Counted from the first letter of the stretch, positions 1-4,956 are shown. The stretch: DNA of 6,190 bases from Nitrospira sp. (GCA_025360665.1 JANYBU010000317.1:1-6190), one strand, 5' to 3'. The notes: generated by a model not told the origin, from the letters alone. Numbers and translations are program-made.

Positions 1-80
1 CCTTCGCGTACGCGCTCGACGGCCATCTTGCGGATGGTCTCCAGCGTGCCGTGATCCAGTGTCCGTCCGTCTCGCGTCAT
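1..80 (-). CDS. IS630-type transposase, N-terminal fragment (runs off left edge)
   Basis: The minus strand reads from an ATG at 80 into MTRDGRTLDHGTLETIRKMA and on through VERVREG to the window edge, 26 codons in all. This opening, with a basic-acidic start followed by a helix that leads into a helix-turn-helix, is the style I know from IS630-family transposases, which insert at TA dinucleotides. The DDE catalytic domain would lie beyond the edge and is not visible. I see no good ribosome binding site before the ATG, which is common for transposases. The element end should lie between this start and the neighbouring DUF5069 stop codon at 103, or slightly inside that gene. The assignment rests on 26 residues, so the family is a moderate-confidence call and completeness is unknown. 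Confidence 0.6.
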   Translation of the reverse strand, partial: MTRDGRTLDHGTLETIRKMAVERVRE

Positions 81-102
81 AGCGGAACGGAGTATGACAT
101 AA

Positions 103-552
103 TCAGGATGTGTTGTCTAACTTACTGACCGCTGAGTAAGTCCCCTCATCCTGCTCGATGGCTTCGAACAGACTCTGCACGGGATACGTCACCGACTTTG
201 GGTAATATACCCACTTGACCAGATGGCGTATGAGATATCCAGGGCACCCCTTCGATCCTAACAGGGGAGCGTGGCGATTCCAGCTCGTGATCGAGTCATC
301 GGTCACCGACGGCAAGGTCCGAAACCATTGTGCCAGCGCCTCGTCGCTGGAGGAACGCTCAACGGCTTGGACAAACTGTCGGTATGGTAATTGGAATTTG
401 CGCAGGAAGGATCCATCCACGCCGCGCGAGCTTCCTAAGGCCAGGCGGTAGCTCCAGGGCAGTTCCTTGGAAAGAGACGCTCGGACTTTTGCCGCAAAGC
501 GAGGCAACCAGCAACATCCTGCAATCTGATCTGTTGGGCGTGGGAGTGTCAT
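103..552 (-). CDS. DUF5069 family protein
   Basis: This encodes 149 residues. The opening (P-R-P-T-D-Q-I-A-G-C-C-W-L-P-R-F, residues 5-20) followed by K-V-R-A-S-L, then GVDGSFLRKFQL near residue 45 and SSSDEALAQWFRTLP near residue 70, matches the pattern I associate with DUF5069 proteins: an aspartate/glycine/leucine-proline-arginine start, a GxDxxFL core and a DExxxxWF segment. The function of the family is unknown to me. There is no signal peptide or membrane segment, so it is probably cytoplasmic. The ATG at 552 is supported by homology starting almost immediately, but the ribosome binding site is weak. The extreme C-terminus (after EQDEG, about ten residues ending SKLDNTS) looks unlike the rest and runs into an IS end, so it may be a read-through tail created by the insertion. 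Confidence 0.75.
   Translation of the reverse strand: MTLPRPTDQIAGCCWLPRFAAKVRASLSKELPWSYRLALGSSRGVDGSFLRKFQLPYRQFVQAVERSSSDEALAQWFRTLPSVTDDSITSWNRHAPLLGSKGCPGYLIRHLVKWVYYPKSVTYPVQSLFEAIEQDEGTYSAVSKLDNTS
120..141. repeat. 7-bp perfect inverted repeat at the 3' end of the DUF5069 gene
   Basis: ACTTACT (120-126) and AGTAAGT (135-141) are exact reverse complements around an 8-base loop. The repeat lies inside the last codons of the DUF5069 reading frame, just where the protein stops resembling its family and close to the IS630-type end. It could be a subterminal IS repeat or a hairpin in the transcript. There is no T-run after it, so it is not a convincing intrinsic terminator. Confidence 0.5.
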
Positions 553-588
553 CGTGCAGAGAGAATGCGTAAGGCCAAGAACAGGTCC

Positions 589-617
589 ATTCTACTTTGT
601 TAGGCCGACGTGGTCCA
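589..617 (-). promoter_or_regulatory. Candidate sigma70-type promoter for the DUF5069 gene
   Basis: On the minus strand a TAGAAT box (594-589) lies 36 bases upstream of the ATG at 552. A TGGACC hexamer (617-612) lies 17 bases further upstream. The -10 box matches the consensus at five of six positions and the -35 at four. The -35 falls inside the outer box of repeat copy A (TGGTCCATCGAAG, 611-623), so the repeat may supply part of this promoter. This is inference from motif and spacing only. Confidence 0.35.
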
Positions 618-828
618 TCGAAGAGTGAGGGGAGGGGGTGGAGAGAAGAGCAATGGCGTATGGCTTATAGCTGATGGCAAAAGCGCGAGGAGATCGGCGA
701 GGCTGTCTGGTCTCTCTCGTTGTCAAACCAAATAAACCAGAAAAGCCAGACAGACGAGATGAACCAGAGAACCAGATCCCCGCCACGCGCCGCGAAATGT
801 TTGATTGCAAGGCCTGACCACGTTTCTT
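611..828 (+). repeat. Dispersed palindromic intergenic repeat, copy A
   Basis: The copy has three parts. A left box, TGGTCCATCGAAG (611-623), is followed by a purine-rich GTGAGGGGAG-type stretch and is shared exactly with 4681-4693 of copy C. A variable middle follows. The conserved core and right box (701-828) align with 4806-4934 with one indel and few mismatches. The core has a left arm CTGTCTGGT (703-711), complementary to ACCAGACAG (745-753), and a right arm of 9-base units: ATAAACCAG, AAAAGCCAG, ACAGACGAG, ATGAACCAG, then AGAACCAG (732-775). The right box runs CGCCACGCGCCGCG to GATTGCAA (781-810). Small ORFs across it encode low-complexity peptides and are not credible genes. Confidence 0.85.
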
Positions 829-831
829 CTA

Positions 832-958
832 AGGCCTGACCTTCGGCGATGCCCTGCTCATAGCGATCGGCGAACTGGTCAACCGCGCGTCTAAGCTTTT
901 TCGCCCAGCCTCGACTCCACACCAGATAGTGCCGTTCCAGCGTGTCGGTCGGCTGATG
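832..958 (-). other. Unassigned coding-like fragment joined to the broken sensor gene
   Basis: In the minus-strand frame that carries the last sensor-like residues (ending GEFRG), the translation continues as HQPTDTLERHYLVWSRGWAK and then KLRRAVDQFADRYEQGIAEG. This has the amphipathic, charged look of a real protein helix rather than of noise, but it does not resemble what normally follows GEFRG in such sensors. It then runs straight into repeat copy A. I do not recognise the family. It is best read as the remnant of another gene fused to the sensor remnant by a deletion. It has no start codon of its own with a ribosome binding site. Confidence 0.35.
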
Positions 959-1466
959 CCCGCGGAATTCGCCCGGTGTTCCGCTGATCGAAGCCGTGAA
1001 CGCCACCGCGAGAATCCTCGGATATCTGCGCGTCACGAATGAGGATGCTCCCACGGTCTCGCACGGCCTGGAATCACTCGCGATCGCTTCGATCCTGGCC
1101 GACGCGTGCGTGGGCCGTGGCAGCCACGCTGCGACCGCCCGCGACCGTCACGCCCAGCCAGCCGTACACAGGAAACGCCGTGACCATCCACTCCAGGTAT
1201 CGTGTTTTTGCGGCCGCGTCCCTTCCTTGAACGGTCTGGGAATAGGCCATCCTCTGGATGTCGCCAGAGACCTCGGCCATCAGCCTGTCCAGCTTGTCCG
1301 CAATCTCGACGGCGACCAACGCGCGGCTCTCGCTCGTGGAGGCCACCAGGCACATTTCGATATAATCGAGGGCGAGGCCCCCGATCAGGAGCGCGACCAA
1401 CGTCATGGCGATGATCAGCGCCGACAGCCAACGAGAGCAGGAAAGGATTTTCGGTAATCTCTCCAT
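959..1466 (-). pseudogene. Decayed membrane sensor protein (histidine kinase, diguanylate cyclase or chemoreceptor N-terminus)
   Basis: From the ATG at 1466 the frame gives a positively charged start, one membrane segment at about residues 12-34 (LSALIIAMTLVALLIGGLAL), then an extracytoplasmic region with LVAVEIADKLDRLMAEVSGD and YLEWMVTAFPVYGWLGVTVA. This is the layout of a Cache-type sensor domain. At 1076-1074 a TGA stands where related sensors have tryptophan (DRE-stop-FQAVRDRG). The same frame continues with sensor-like residues IRDAQISEDSRG, and near 1005-1015 the homology moves to another frame (AVAFTASISGTPGEFRG). It ends near 959, with no second membrane segment, HAMP, kinase, GGDEF or signalling domain. 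One substitution, one frameshift and a 3' truncation together make this a pseudogene. The missing output domain means its exact class cannot be told. Confidence 0.75.
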
Positions 1467-1477
1467 GCGGTGCCTCG

Positions 1478-1603
1478 TTACGACGCCTGCTCGCGTGAGT
1501 GACCGATAGGGGAGAGGGTATGCAATCGAGTCAGCACAGCCGACATTACGCGTCCTGTGCTGATCCAGAAGGAATGCCTGTCGGCAAGCGGCTTTGTTCT
1601 CAC
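1478..1603 (-). CDS. Possible small ORF, 41 residues, upstream of the sensor pseudogene
   Basis: A GTG at 1603-1601 is preceded by AAGGAG (1614-1609) with 5 bases of spacing, a strong ribosome binding site. The frame runs 41 codons to a TAA at 1480-1478, which is 11 bases before the sensor ATG. The peptide begins VRTKPLADRHSFWISTGRVM and ends in a serine/arginine-rich tail. It has no recognisable domain and no signal peptide. It could be a leader ORF translated ahead of the sensor, the remnant of the original upstream gene, or a chance frame. The frame spans the 9-bp hairpin at 1531-1563, which argues a little against conserved coding. Confidence 0.25.
   Translation of the reverse strand: MRTKPLADRHSFWISTGRVMSAVLTRLHTLSPIGHSREQAS
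1531..1563. repeat. 9-bp perfect stem-loop upstream of the sensor pseudogene
   Basis: TCAGCACAG (1531-1539) and CTGTGCTGA (1555-1563) are exact reverse complements around a 15-base loop. It lies 65-100 bases upstream of the sensor ATG on the minus strand. Neither strand has a T-run directly after it. It could be an operator dyad or an mRNA leader hairpin. Confidence 0.55.
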
Positions 1604-1787
1604 CTGGTCTCCTTTGAGATCGGATACGTCATTGCTGATGAGTTATCTGCTCATAGATGACGTCAGCCGATACGGATAGGTGTCGTGGTATGGCGTGGCT
1701 CCATATGTATTTCTTCGGCGTGTTCGTTCTTAAGCTTTAACAGGGGTGAAACGTGATCAGGCGAGAGAAGAAGAAAGCGGGAGAGCC
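1604..1787. other. Gene-free stretch upstream of the sensor remnant, containing one large imperfect hairpin
   Basis: I see no credible gene between the small ORF and the IS3 remnant. The one clear structure is at 1619-1671: ATCGG/CCGAT outermost, ACGTCAT (1626-1632) with ATGACGT (1657-1663) in the middle, and ATGAG (1638-1642) with CTCAT (1650-1654) inside. These nest into one imperfect 53-base hairpin. It lies just 5' of the AAGGAG ribosome binding site on the minus strand, so a transcript starting upstream would carry it in the leader. The rest, up to 1787, shows nothing I can name. Confidence 0.5.
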
Positions 1788-1909
1788 TGAGCTACCCCCG
1801 ACCCCGCAGACACCCTCAAATCGGAACAGGGTTCTGGGTTTCAAACTGCTCGGGACTGACATACCCGAGCGTCTGGTGTAGCCGTGGCCATTGTATTTCT
1901 CAAGATCGG
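1788..1909 (-). mobile_element. IS3-family insertion sequence remnant: transposase C-terminus and outer end
   Basis: On the minus strand, 1899-1816 reads EIQWPRLHQTLGYVSPEQFE followed by TQNPVPI and TGA. RLHxTLGYxSPxxFE is the characteristic C-terminal signature of IS3-family OrfB integrases, after the last part of the DDE domain. Immediately upstream the natural sequence (DLEKYNG) is in a different frame, so a one-base shift lies near 1887-1890. The outer end begins TGAGCTACCCCCGACCCC (1788-1805), which resembles IS3-type terminal inverted repeats. Everything upstream of about 1909 is lost and replaced by repeat copy B, so the element is dead. Confidence 0.7.
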
Positions 1910-2090
1910 TCTGGTCTATCGTCGTATGAGGGGCGGGCGATTCAGAGGCAGTCTATCTGGTGTGCGGGTCTGTCTGGTCGCACTCGTTCGTCGAACCACA
2001 CAAACCAGAAAGACCAGAAAGACGAGATGAACCAGAGAGACCAGACGAACCAGCTCCCCGCCACGCGCTGCGAAATGGTTCAGCGGCGGT
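1910..2090 (+). repeat. Dispersed palindromic intergenic repeat, copy B
   Basis: The same core as copy A is present in the same orientation. A CTGGT-type left arm (CTGTCTGGT, 1970-1978) is followed by the mini-palindrome GTTCGTCGAAC (1986-1996). The right arm has six near-perfect 9-base units: ACAAACCAG, AAAGACCAG, AAAGACGAG, ATGAACCAG, AGAGACCAG and ACGAACCAG (2000-2053). It has one more unit than copies A and C. The right box CCCCGCCACGCGCTGCGAAATG (2056-2077, in two parts) is retained but diverges after 2077. The left box is poorly conserved. The left boundary is uncertain because it fuses with the IS3 remnant. Confidence 0.8.
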
Positions 2091-2125
2091 TGTTTATGTC
2101 CACCGATCCGAACTGAGGTGCAAGG

Positions 2126-3136
2126 TCAAGCAATGACTCCCCGCGGGTTTTCGTGGCGGACGGCTCTGTCGCGGGCTAATTTCGATTGGCTGCGGAATCG
2201 GGCAGGCGGGAGTCCGAACGTACGTTTGAAAGCGCGGTTAAAGGACGGCTCCGACTCATAGCCAACCTCAGCAGCGATCTGCGCGACGCTACTGCTCGTG
2301 GATTTGAGCTTCTGCGCGCCGAGCTGAAGTCGCCAGCCTGTGAGGTAGGCAATGGGGGTCTCCGAGAGATACCGCCGGAAACGCTCGGCCAGTACGGAAC
2401 GCGAAACGCCTACTTCGTTCGCGAGTGCGGCAATCGTCCAAGGATGGGCCGGCTTGCGATGCAACAGGGCCAAAGCCTTCCCGACTTCCGGGTCGCGGAC
2501 GCCGGCCAGCCACCCGGTTTGTTCCTGTGGGAGCAGTGCGATATAGCGTCGCAGCGTTTCGACGAACAAGGCTTCGGACAATTTGGCGAGCACGGCCGCA
2601 CCACCGGGCCTGGAAGCATCCGCATTACCAACCGAATAGCGGAGGGAGTTTTCCAGCCATTGGCCTGAAGTGTCGTTGCGGATATTGACTTTCAGAATGG
2701 GCGGCAGCCCGCCGAGGAATACCTGGCTGAGGTGCGGTTCGCAGGCCATGTAGCCGCAGATGAATTTGGTGATCTCTCCACCTCCGCCCTGGCGGGAGAG
2801 CTTGAGGCCTTCAGATAAAATTCGTTGCAACTCTTGCTCGTTGTCTACCGCCTTAACGGGCGAACCGTTTCCCATGATGTGTGGATCGCCGTGCGGAAAG
2901 ATGACGATGTCCCCTGCGGTGAGTGGAACCGGACGGACGTCTTCCTCGACATGGGCGTAGCCGCGCCCCTCGGTCAGCAGGTGAAAGATGATCAGGTGCC
3001 TGGAGTCCGGCGAAAGATAAGGAGCCAAGGTGCGCGAGGCAGGCGAGCGAAAGCACCAGGGCGCTGAAAACTCAGCATTGTAAAACATGGCTCCGTCGAG
3101 CTTGACGGCCTTGAGGACTTCGGACAAGACATCCAT
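2126..3136 (-). CDS. AraC-family transcriptional regulator with cupin-like sensor domain
   Basis: This is a 336-residue DNA-binding regulator, probably a cytoplasmic activator or dual regulator. Residues 1 to about 200 form a cupin-like N-terminal domain, with GRGYAHVE (57-64), LTAGDIVIFPHGDPH (72-86) and a cysteine/histidine-containing stretch ICGYMACEPH (126-135). This is the AraC_binding/Cupin_6 arrangement. Residues 218-315 form the double helix-turn-helix: the first is WTIAALANEVGVSRSVLAER (233-252), the second VAQIAAEVGYESEPSFNRAF (284-303), followed by the family signature KRTFGLPPARFR. Length and domain order are normal and intact. The ATG at 3136 has TTGGAG five bases upstream. It is transcribed away from the methyltransferase operon, so it most likely controls that operon and itself through the shared intergenic region. 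The ligand is not evident. Confidence 0.9.
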   Translation of the reverse strand: MDVLSEVLKAVKLDGAMFYNAEFSAPWCFRSPASRTLAPYLSPDSRHLIIFHLLTEGRGYAHVEEDVRPVPLTAGDIVIFPHGDPHIMGNGSPVKAVDNEQELQRILSEGLKLSRQGGGGEITKFICGYMACEPHLSQVFLGGLPPILKVNIRNDTSGQWLENSLRYSVGNADASRPGGAAVLAKLSEALFVETLRRYIALLPQEQTGWLAGVRDPEVGKALALLHRKPAHPWTIAALANEVGVSRSVLAERFRRYLSETPIAYLTGWRLQLGAQKLKSTSSSVAQIAAEVGYESEPSFNRAFKRTFGLPPARFRSQSKLARDRAVRHENPRGVIA

Positions 3137-3171
3137 GCGGGCTCCAAACTGCAGGAACCGAGTTTCGGCAA

Positions 3172-3200
3172 ATTATACCGGACGCCAAAGCAAGGAACGT
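3172..3200 (-). promoter_or_regulatory. Candidate promoter of the AraC-type regulator
   Basis: A perfect TATAAT (-10) lies on the minus strand at 3177-3172, 36 bases upstream of the ATG. No good -35 occurs 16-18 bases upstream. That position (about 3195-3201) instead falls inside the palindrome at 3193-3218. Binding there would be expected to affect initiation. The -10 is directly visible; the regulation is inferred. Confidence 0.5.
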
Positions 3201-3218
3201 GCAGCCTAGCACGCTCCT
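3193..3218. promoter_or_regulatory. Palindrome in the divergent promoter region: candidate operator
   Basis: AGGA-a-CGTGC (3193-3202) and GCACG-c-TCCT (3209-3218) are inverted copies: nine base pairs with one unpaired position, around the 6-base centre AGCCTA. It is the strongest dyad in the 205-base gap between the regulator and methyltransferase start codons. It covers the -35 position of the regulator and lies about 48 bases upstream of the likely methyltransferase -10. That placing fits a site for joint autoregulation and activation. AraC proteins more often bind direct repeats, so a different binding protein is possible. Confidence 0.5.
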
Positions 3219-3265
3219 GTCAAGAGAACCAGACTCCCGGATAAGACACCCGCAAGTAATCGCCC

Positions 3266-3271
3266 TATAGT
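3266..3271 (+). promoter_or_regulatory. Candidate -10 box for the methyltransferase operon
   Basis: TATAGT lies 70 bases upstream of the ATG at 3342. It matches the -10 consensus at five of six positions. No recognisable -35 lies 16-18 bases upstream (the region reads GATAAGACACC), as is usual for promoters that depend on an activator such as an AraC protein. The evidence is motif only. Confidence 0.35.
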
Positions 3272-3327
3272 GCGACAAGTCATTGCAGCGGCGATGGCGA
3301 ACCATTCTTCGATTCGAGAATACACAC

Positions 3328-3335
3328 AAAGGAGG
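3328..3335 (+). promoter_or_regulatory. Ribosome binding site fixing the methyltransferase start
   Basis: AAAGGAGG lies six bases before the ATG at 3342. It selects this start over the in-frame ATG at 3270, which has no such site and would add 24 residues of non-conserved sequence translated from the promoter region. Confidence 0.85.
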
Positions 3336-3341
3336 ACAACC

Positions 3342-4163
3342 ATGGATGCCAGCGTACTAATACCAGAAGTGGCAAGTGTGAAGACTCGTCTCAAGAATAT
3401 CTGGATGGCCGGCGACTACGATCGATTCTCGCGTTACCTCGAAAGCAGTGCGCGAGATTTCTACGAGCGTCTCCATGTCGCTCCTGGATGCCGATTGTTA
3501 GACGTGGGCTGTGGCTCCGGCCAGCTTGCTCTGATGGCCGCGAAGGATGGTCTGGAGGTGACCGGCGTAGACATCGCAAGCAATTTGGTGGAGCGGGCAC
3601 GGGCGCGCGCACAAGCGGAGGGTCTGCGGGCTCGCTTCGAGGAAGCTGATGCAGAGGCGCTACCCTTTGAGGATGCCAGTTTCGACGTGGTGGCGAGCTT
3701 AATCGCAGCGATGTTCGCGCCACGGCCGGACCTTGTTGCGAAGGAATTGCTGCGCGTGTGCAAGCCGGGGGGAACCATTGCCATGGCAAATTGGACTCCG
3801 CAGGGTTTCGTCGGGCAGATGTTCAAGACCGTATCGAAATTCATTGCGCCGTCCGGGATGCCCTCGCCGGTCTTGTGGGGCGACGAAACCACGGTCCGTG
3901 AAAGGCTCGGCAAGGGACTGACGGATCTCCACCTGACCAGGCGCCACTATACGTTCAGTTATCCCTTTCCTTCCTCGGAGGTGGTGGAGTTCTTCCGTCT
4001 CTACTACGGACCAATCAATCAGGCCTTTGCGTACCTTGACGTCGGCGGCTGTGACAGTCTTCGCCAGGAACTCGAAGCGCTCTGGTCTTCTCACAATCGA
4101 GCGGGGACGGACTGCACCACGGTCTTCGGTGAATATCTGGAAGTGATCGGCATTCGAGCGTGA
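3342..4163 (+). CDS. Class I SAM-dependent methyltransferase
   Basis: This is a 273-residue cytoplasmic methyltransferase of the UbiE/Methyltransf_11 type, expected to move a methyl group from S-adenosylmethionine to an unknown small acceptor. Motif I, the SAM-binding loop, is LLDVGCGSGQ (52-61). The acidic residue after strand 2 is in VTGVDIAS (73-80). EADAEALPFEDASFDVV (101-117) covers the adenine-contacting acid and motif II, and LLRVCKPGGTIAMANW (136-151) is motif III. The C-terminal 120 residues (VETVSKF-like helix, then HYTFSYPFPSSEVVEFFRLY and FGEYLEVIG) form the acceptor-side cap and carry no motif that names the substrate. It is intact, with normal length. It is first in an operon with the AhpD-like gene 65 bases downstream, under the divergent AraC-type regulator. 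UbiE, arsenite methyltransferase and toxin-modifying enzymes share this fold; the cysteines of ArsM are not apparent. Confidence 0.88.
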   Translation: MDASVLIPEVASVKTRLKNIWMAGDYDRFSRYLESSARDFYERLHVAPGCRLLDVGCGSGQLALMAAKDGLEVTGVDIASNLVERARARAQAEGLRARFEEADAEALPFEDASFDVVASLIAAMFAPRPDLVAKELLRVCKPGGTIAMANWTPQGFVGQMFKTVSKFIAPSGMPSPVLWGDETTVRERLGKGLTDLHLTRRHYTFSYPFPSSEVVEFFRLYYGPINQAFAYLDVGGCDSLRQELEALWSSHNRAGTDCTTVFGEYLEVIGIRA

Positions 4164-4228
4164 ACGATCCAGAGGCGAAATGACATGGCAAATCACATTC
4201 AGCAACCGAACAGCATCAGGAGGTGGTC

Positions 4229-4537
4229 ATGTACGACATGAAGAATCTTAGCAAGATGAAGAATCTGGAGGCGCATGCGCCCGAGGCGATGAAAGCGTTT
4301 GTGGCCTTCGACAAGGTGGCATTGGCTGAGGGAGCGATTCCGGGAAAGTATAAGGAGTTGATGGCACTTGCCGTCGCGTCGACGACACAGTGCCCGTATT
4401 GCATCGAGCTCCACTCGAACAAGGCGCGAGAGATAGGCACGTCAGACGGAGAGATCGCCGAAACCGTGTTAATCGCTGCAGCCCTGCGCGCGGGTGCGGC
4501 GATCACTCACGGCACACATGCCATGAAGGGAACATGA
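4229..4537 (+). CDS. AhpD-like / carboxymuconolactone decarboxylase family protein
   Basis: This is a 102-residue all-helical protein. Glu43, Cys55, Cys58 and His62 form the complete E-x11-CxxC-x3-H motif (TTQCPYCIELH), the proton-relay and redox-active dithiol of AhpD-type alkylhydroperoxidases. Expected activity is peroxide or related thiol-disulfide chemistry in the cytoplasm, as a homo-oligomer. RAGAAITHG near the C-terminus is typical of the family. The ATG at 4229 is chosen because AGGAGG (4218-4223) sits five bases before it; an upstream in-frame GTG at 4223 overlaps that site. It follows the methyltransferase by 65 bases in the same direction, with its own strong ribosome binding site. 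Small peroxidase-like members also occur beside arsenosugar genes, but no such partner is visible here, so a specific pathway is not claimed. Confidence 0.88.
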   Translation: MYDMKNLSKMKNLEAHAPEAMKAFVAFDKVALAEGAIPGKYKELMALAVASTTQCPYCIELHSNKAREIGTSDGEIAETVLIAAALRAGAAITHGTHAMKGT

Positions 4538-4680
4538 ACGGCAATCTCGACTGCACAGGACGCCACCGATACTCATGCATCCAAGGGCCTGGCAAGTGGC
4601 TGCACCAAAATCTGAGTTTTCGAGAAACGGGACTATCGAAGAGGCAAGAAACGGGGATATTCTATGTTGCCGAAACGGCC
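4538..4680. other. Intergenic spacer after the AhpD-like gene
   Basis: I see no gene or convincing terminator. The only pattern is a degenerate direct repeat, CGAGAAACGGGACTAT (4621-4636) and CAAGAAACGGGGATAT (4645-4660), offset 24 bases and 13 of 16 identical, with a third weaker echo, GCCGAAACGGCC, at 4669-4680. It ends directly at the left box of repeat copy C. Confidence 0.35.
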
Positions 4681-4934
4681 TGGTCCATCGAAGTGTGAGA
4701 GGAGAGAAGATCGTTGTTGGTGAAGCGTATCTCGCAAGCCGATGACCGTCGCTTGCGTACGACGAGATACGAGCGACGAACGACGTTTCCTGGTTTGGTG
4801 CAAGGGGCTGTCTGGTCTCTCTTGTTCGTCGAACCAAATAAACCAGAAAAACCAGACAGACGAGATGAACGAGAGAACCAGCTTCCCGCCACGCGCCGCG
4901 GGATGTTGGATTGCAAGACATGACCACGTTTCTT
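4681..4934 (+). repeat. Dispersed palindromic intergenic repeat, copy C (longest)
   Basis: The left box TGGTCCATCGAAG (4681-4693) is identical to copy A. The core and right box (4806-4934) align with 701-828 of copy A. CTGTCTGGT (4808-4816) pairs with ACCAGACAG (4851-4859), GTTCGTCGAAC (4823-4833) forms a central mini-palindrome, and the 9-base units ATAAACCAG, AAAAACCAG, ACAGACGAG, ATGAACGAG, then AGAACCAG occupy 4838-4881. The middle is about 35 bases longer than in copy A because it contains a separate large hairpin. Small ORFs on both strands across this copy are low-complexity by-products of the 9-base period. Confidence 0.87.
4726..4771. repeat. Nested hairpin inside repeat copy C
   Basis: CGTATCTCG (4726-4734) pairs perfectly with CGAGATACG (4763-4771). 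Continuing inward, CAAGC (4735-4739) pairs with GCTTG (4751-4755), with a 7-base bulge (4756-4762) and an 11-base loop (4740-4750). Fourteen base pairs in 46 bases is unlikely by chance. Copies A, B, D and E lack it. Confidence 0.75.
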
Positions 4935-4956
4935 CACCACGTACGTCGGTGAATGC

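Noticed and set aside
732..775. CRISPR-like short tandem repeats
   Set aside because: The units are 9 bases and directly adjacent, without spacers. They pair with a complementary arm and are not a CRISPR array.
592..810. Minus-strand ORF of 72 codons across repeat copy A
   Set aside because: It is generated by the 9-base period and outer boxes of the repeat (SGSSRLSGFSGLFG-type residues). The same kind of peptide appears over copy C. It has no ribosome binding site or domain.
996..1457. 153-codon plus-strand ORF opposite the sensor pseudogene
   Set aside because: It is rich in Arg, His and Gly with no domain or ribosome binding site. The opposite strand carries recognisable membrane and sensor sequence.
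1573..1660. 28-codon plus-strand ORF beginning MPVGKRLCSH
   Set aside because: The purine run before it touches the ATG with no spacing. The frame crosses both arms of the large hairpin, and there is no resemblance to known small proteins.
2186..2668. 160-codon plus-strand ORF
   Set aside because: It is the antisense shadow of the AraC-type regulator, whose domain structure is unambiguous on the minus strand.
3270..3341. Upstream ATG extending the methyltransferase by 24 residues
   Set aside because: It has no ribosome binding site and would overlap the likely -10 box. The ATG at 3342 has AAAGGAGG at ideal spacing.
3461..3913. 150-codon minus-strand ORF, and other minus-strand ORFs over the methyltransferase
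   Set aside because: They are antisense to a gene with all SAM-binding motifs and a strong ribosome binding site. Their composition is the arginine/serine/proline-rich kind seen in shadow frames of GC-rich genes.
4662..4940. Minus- and plus-strand ORFs across repeat copy C
   Set aside because: These are low-complexity by-products of the repeat, open in several frames at once because the period is a multiple of three. They are probably non-coding despite similar ORFs being annotated as hypothetical proteins elsewhere.
4936..4955. TTCACC / GGTGAA stem just after the rhodanese stop codon as a terminator
   Set aside because: The stem is only six base pairs, with a 9-base loop and no T-run on the minus strand.
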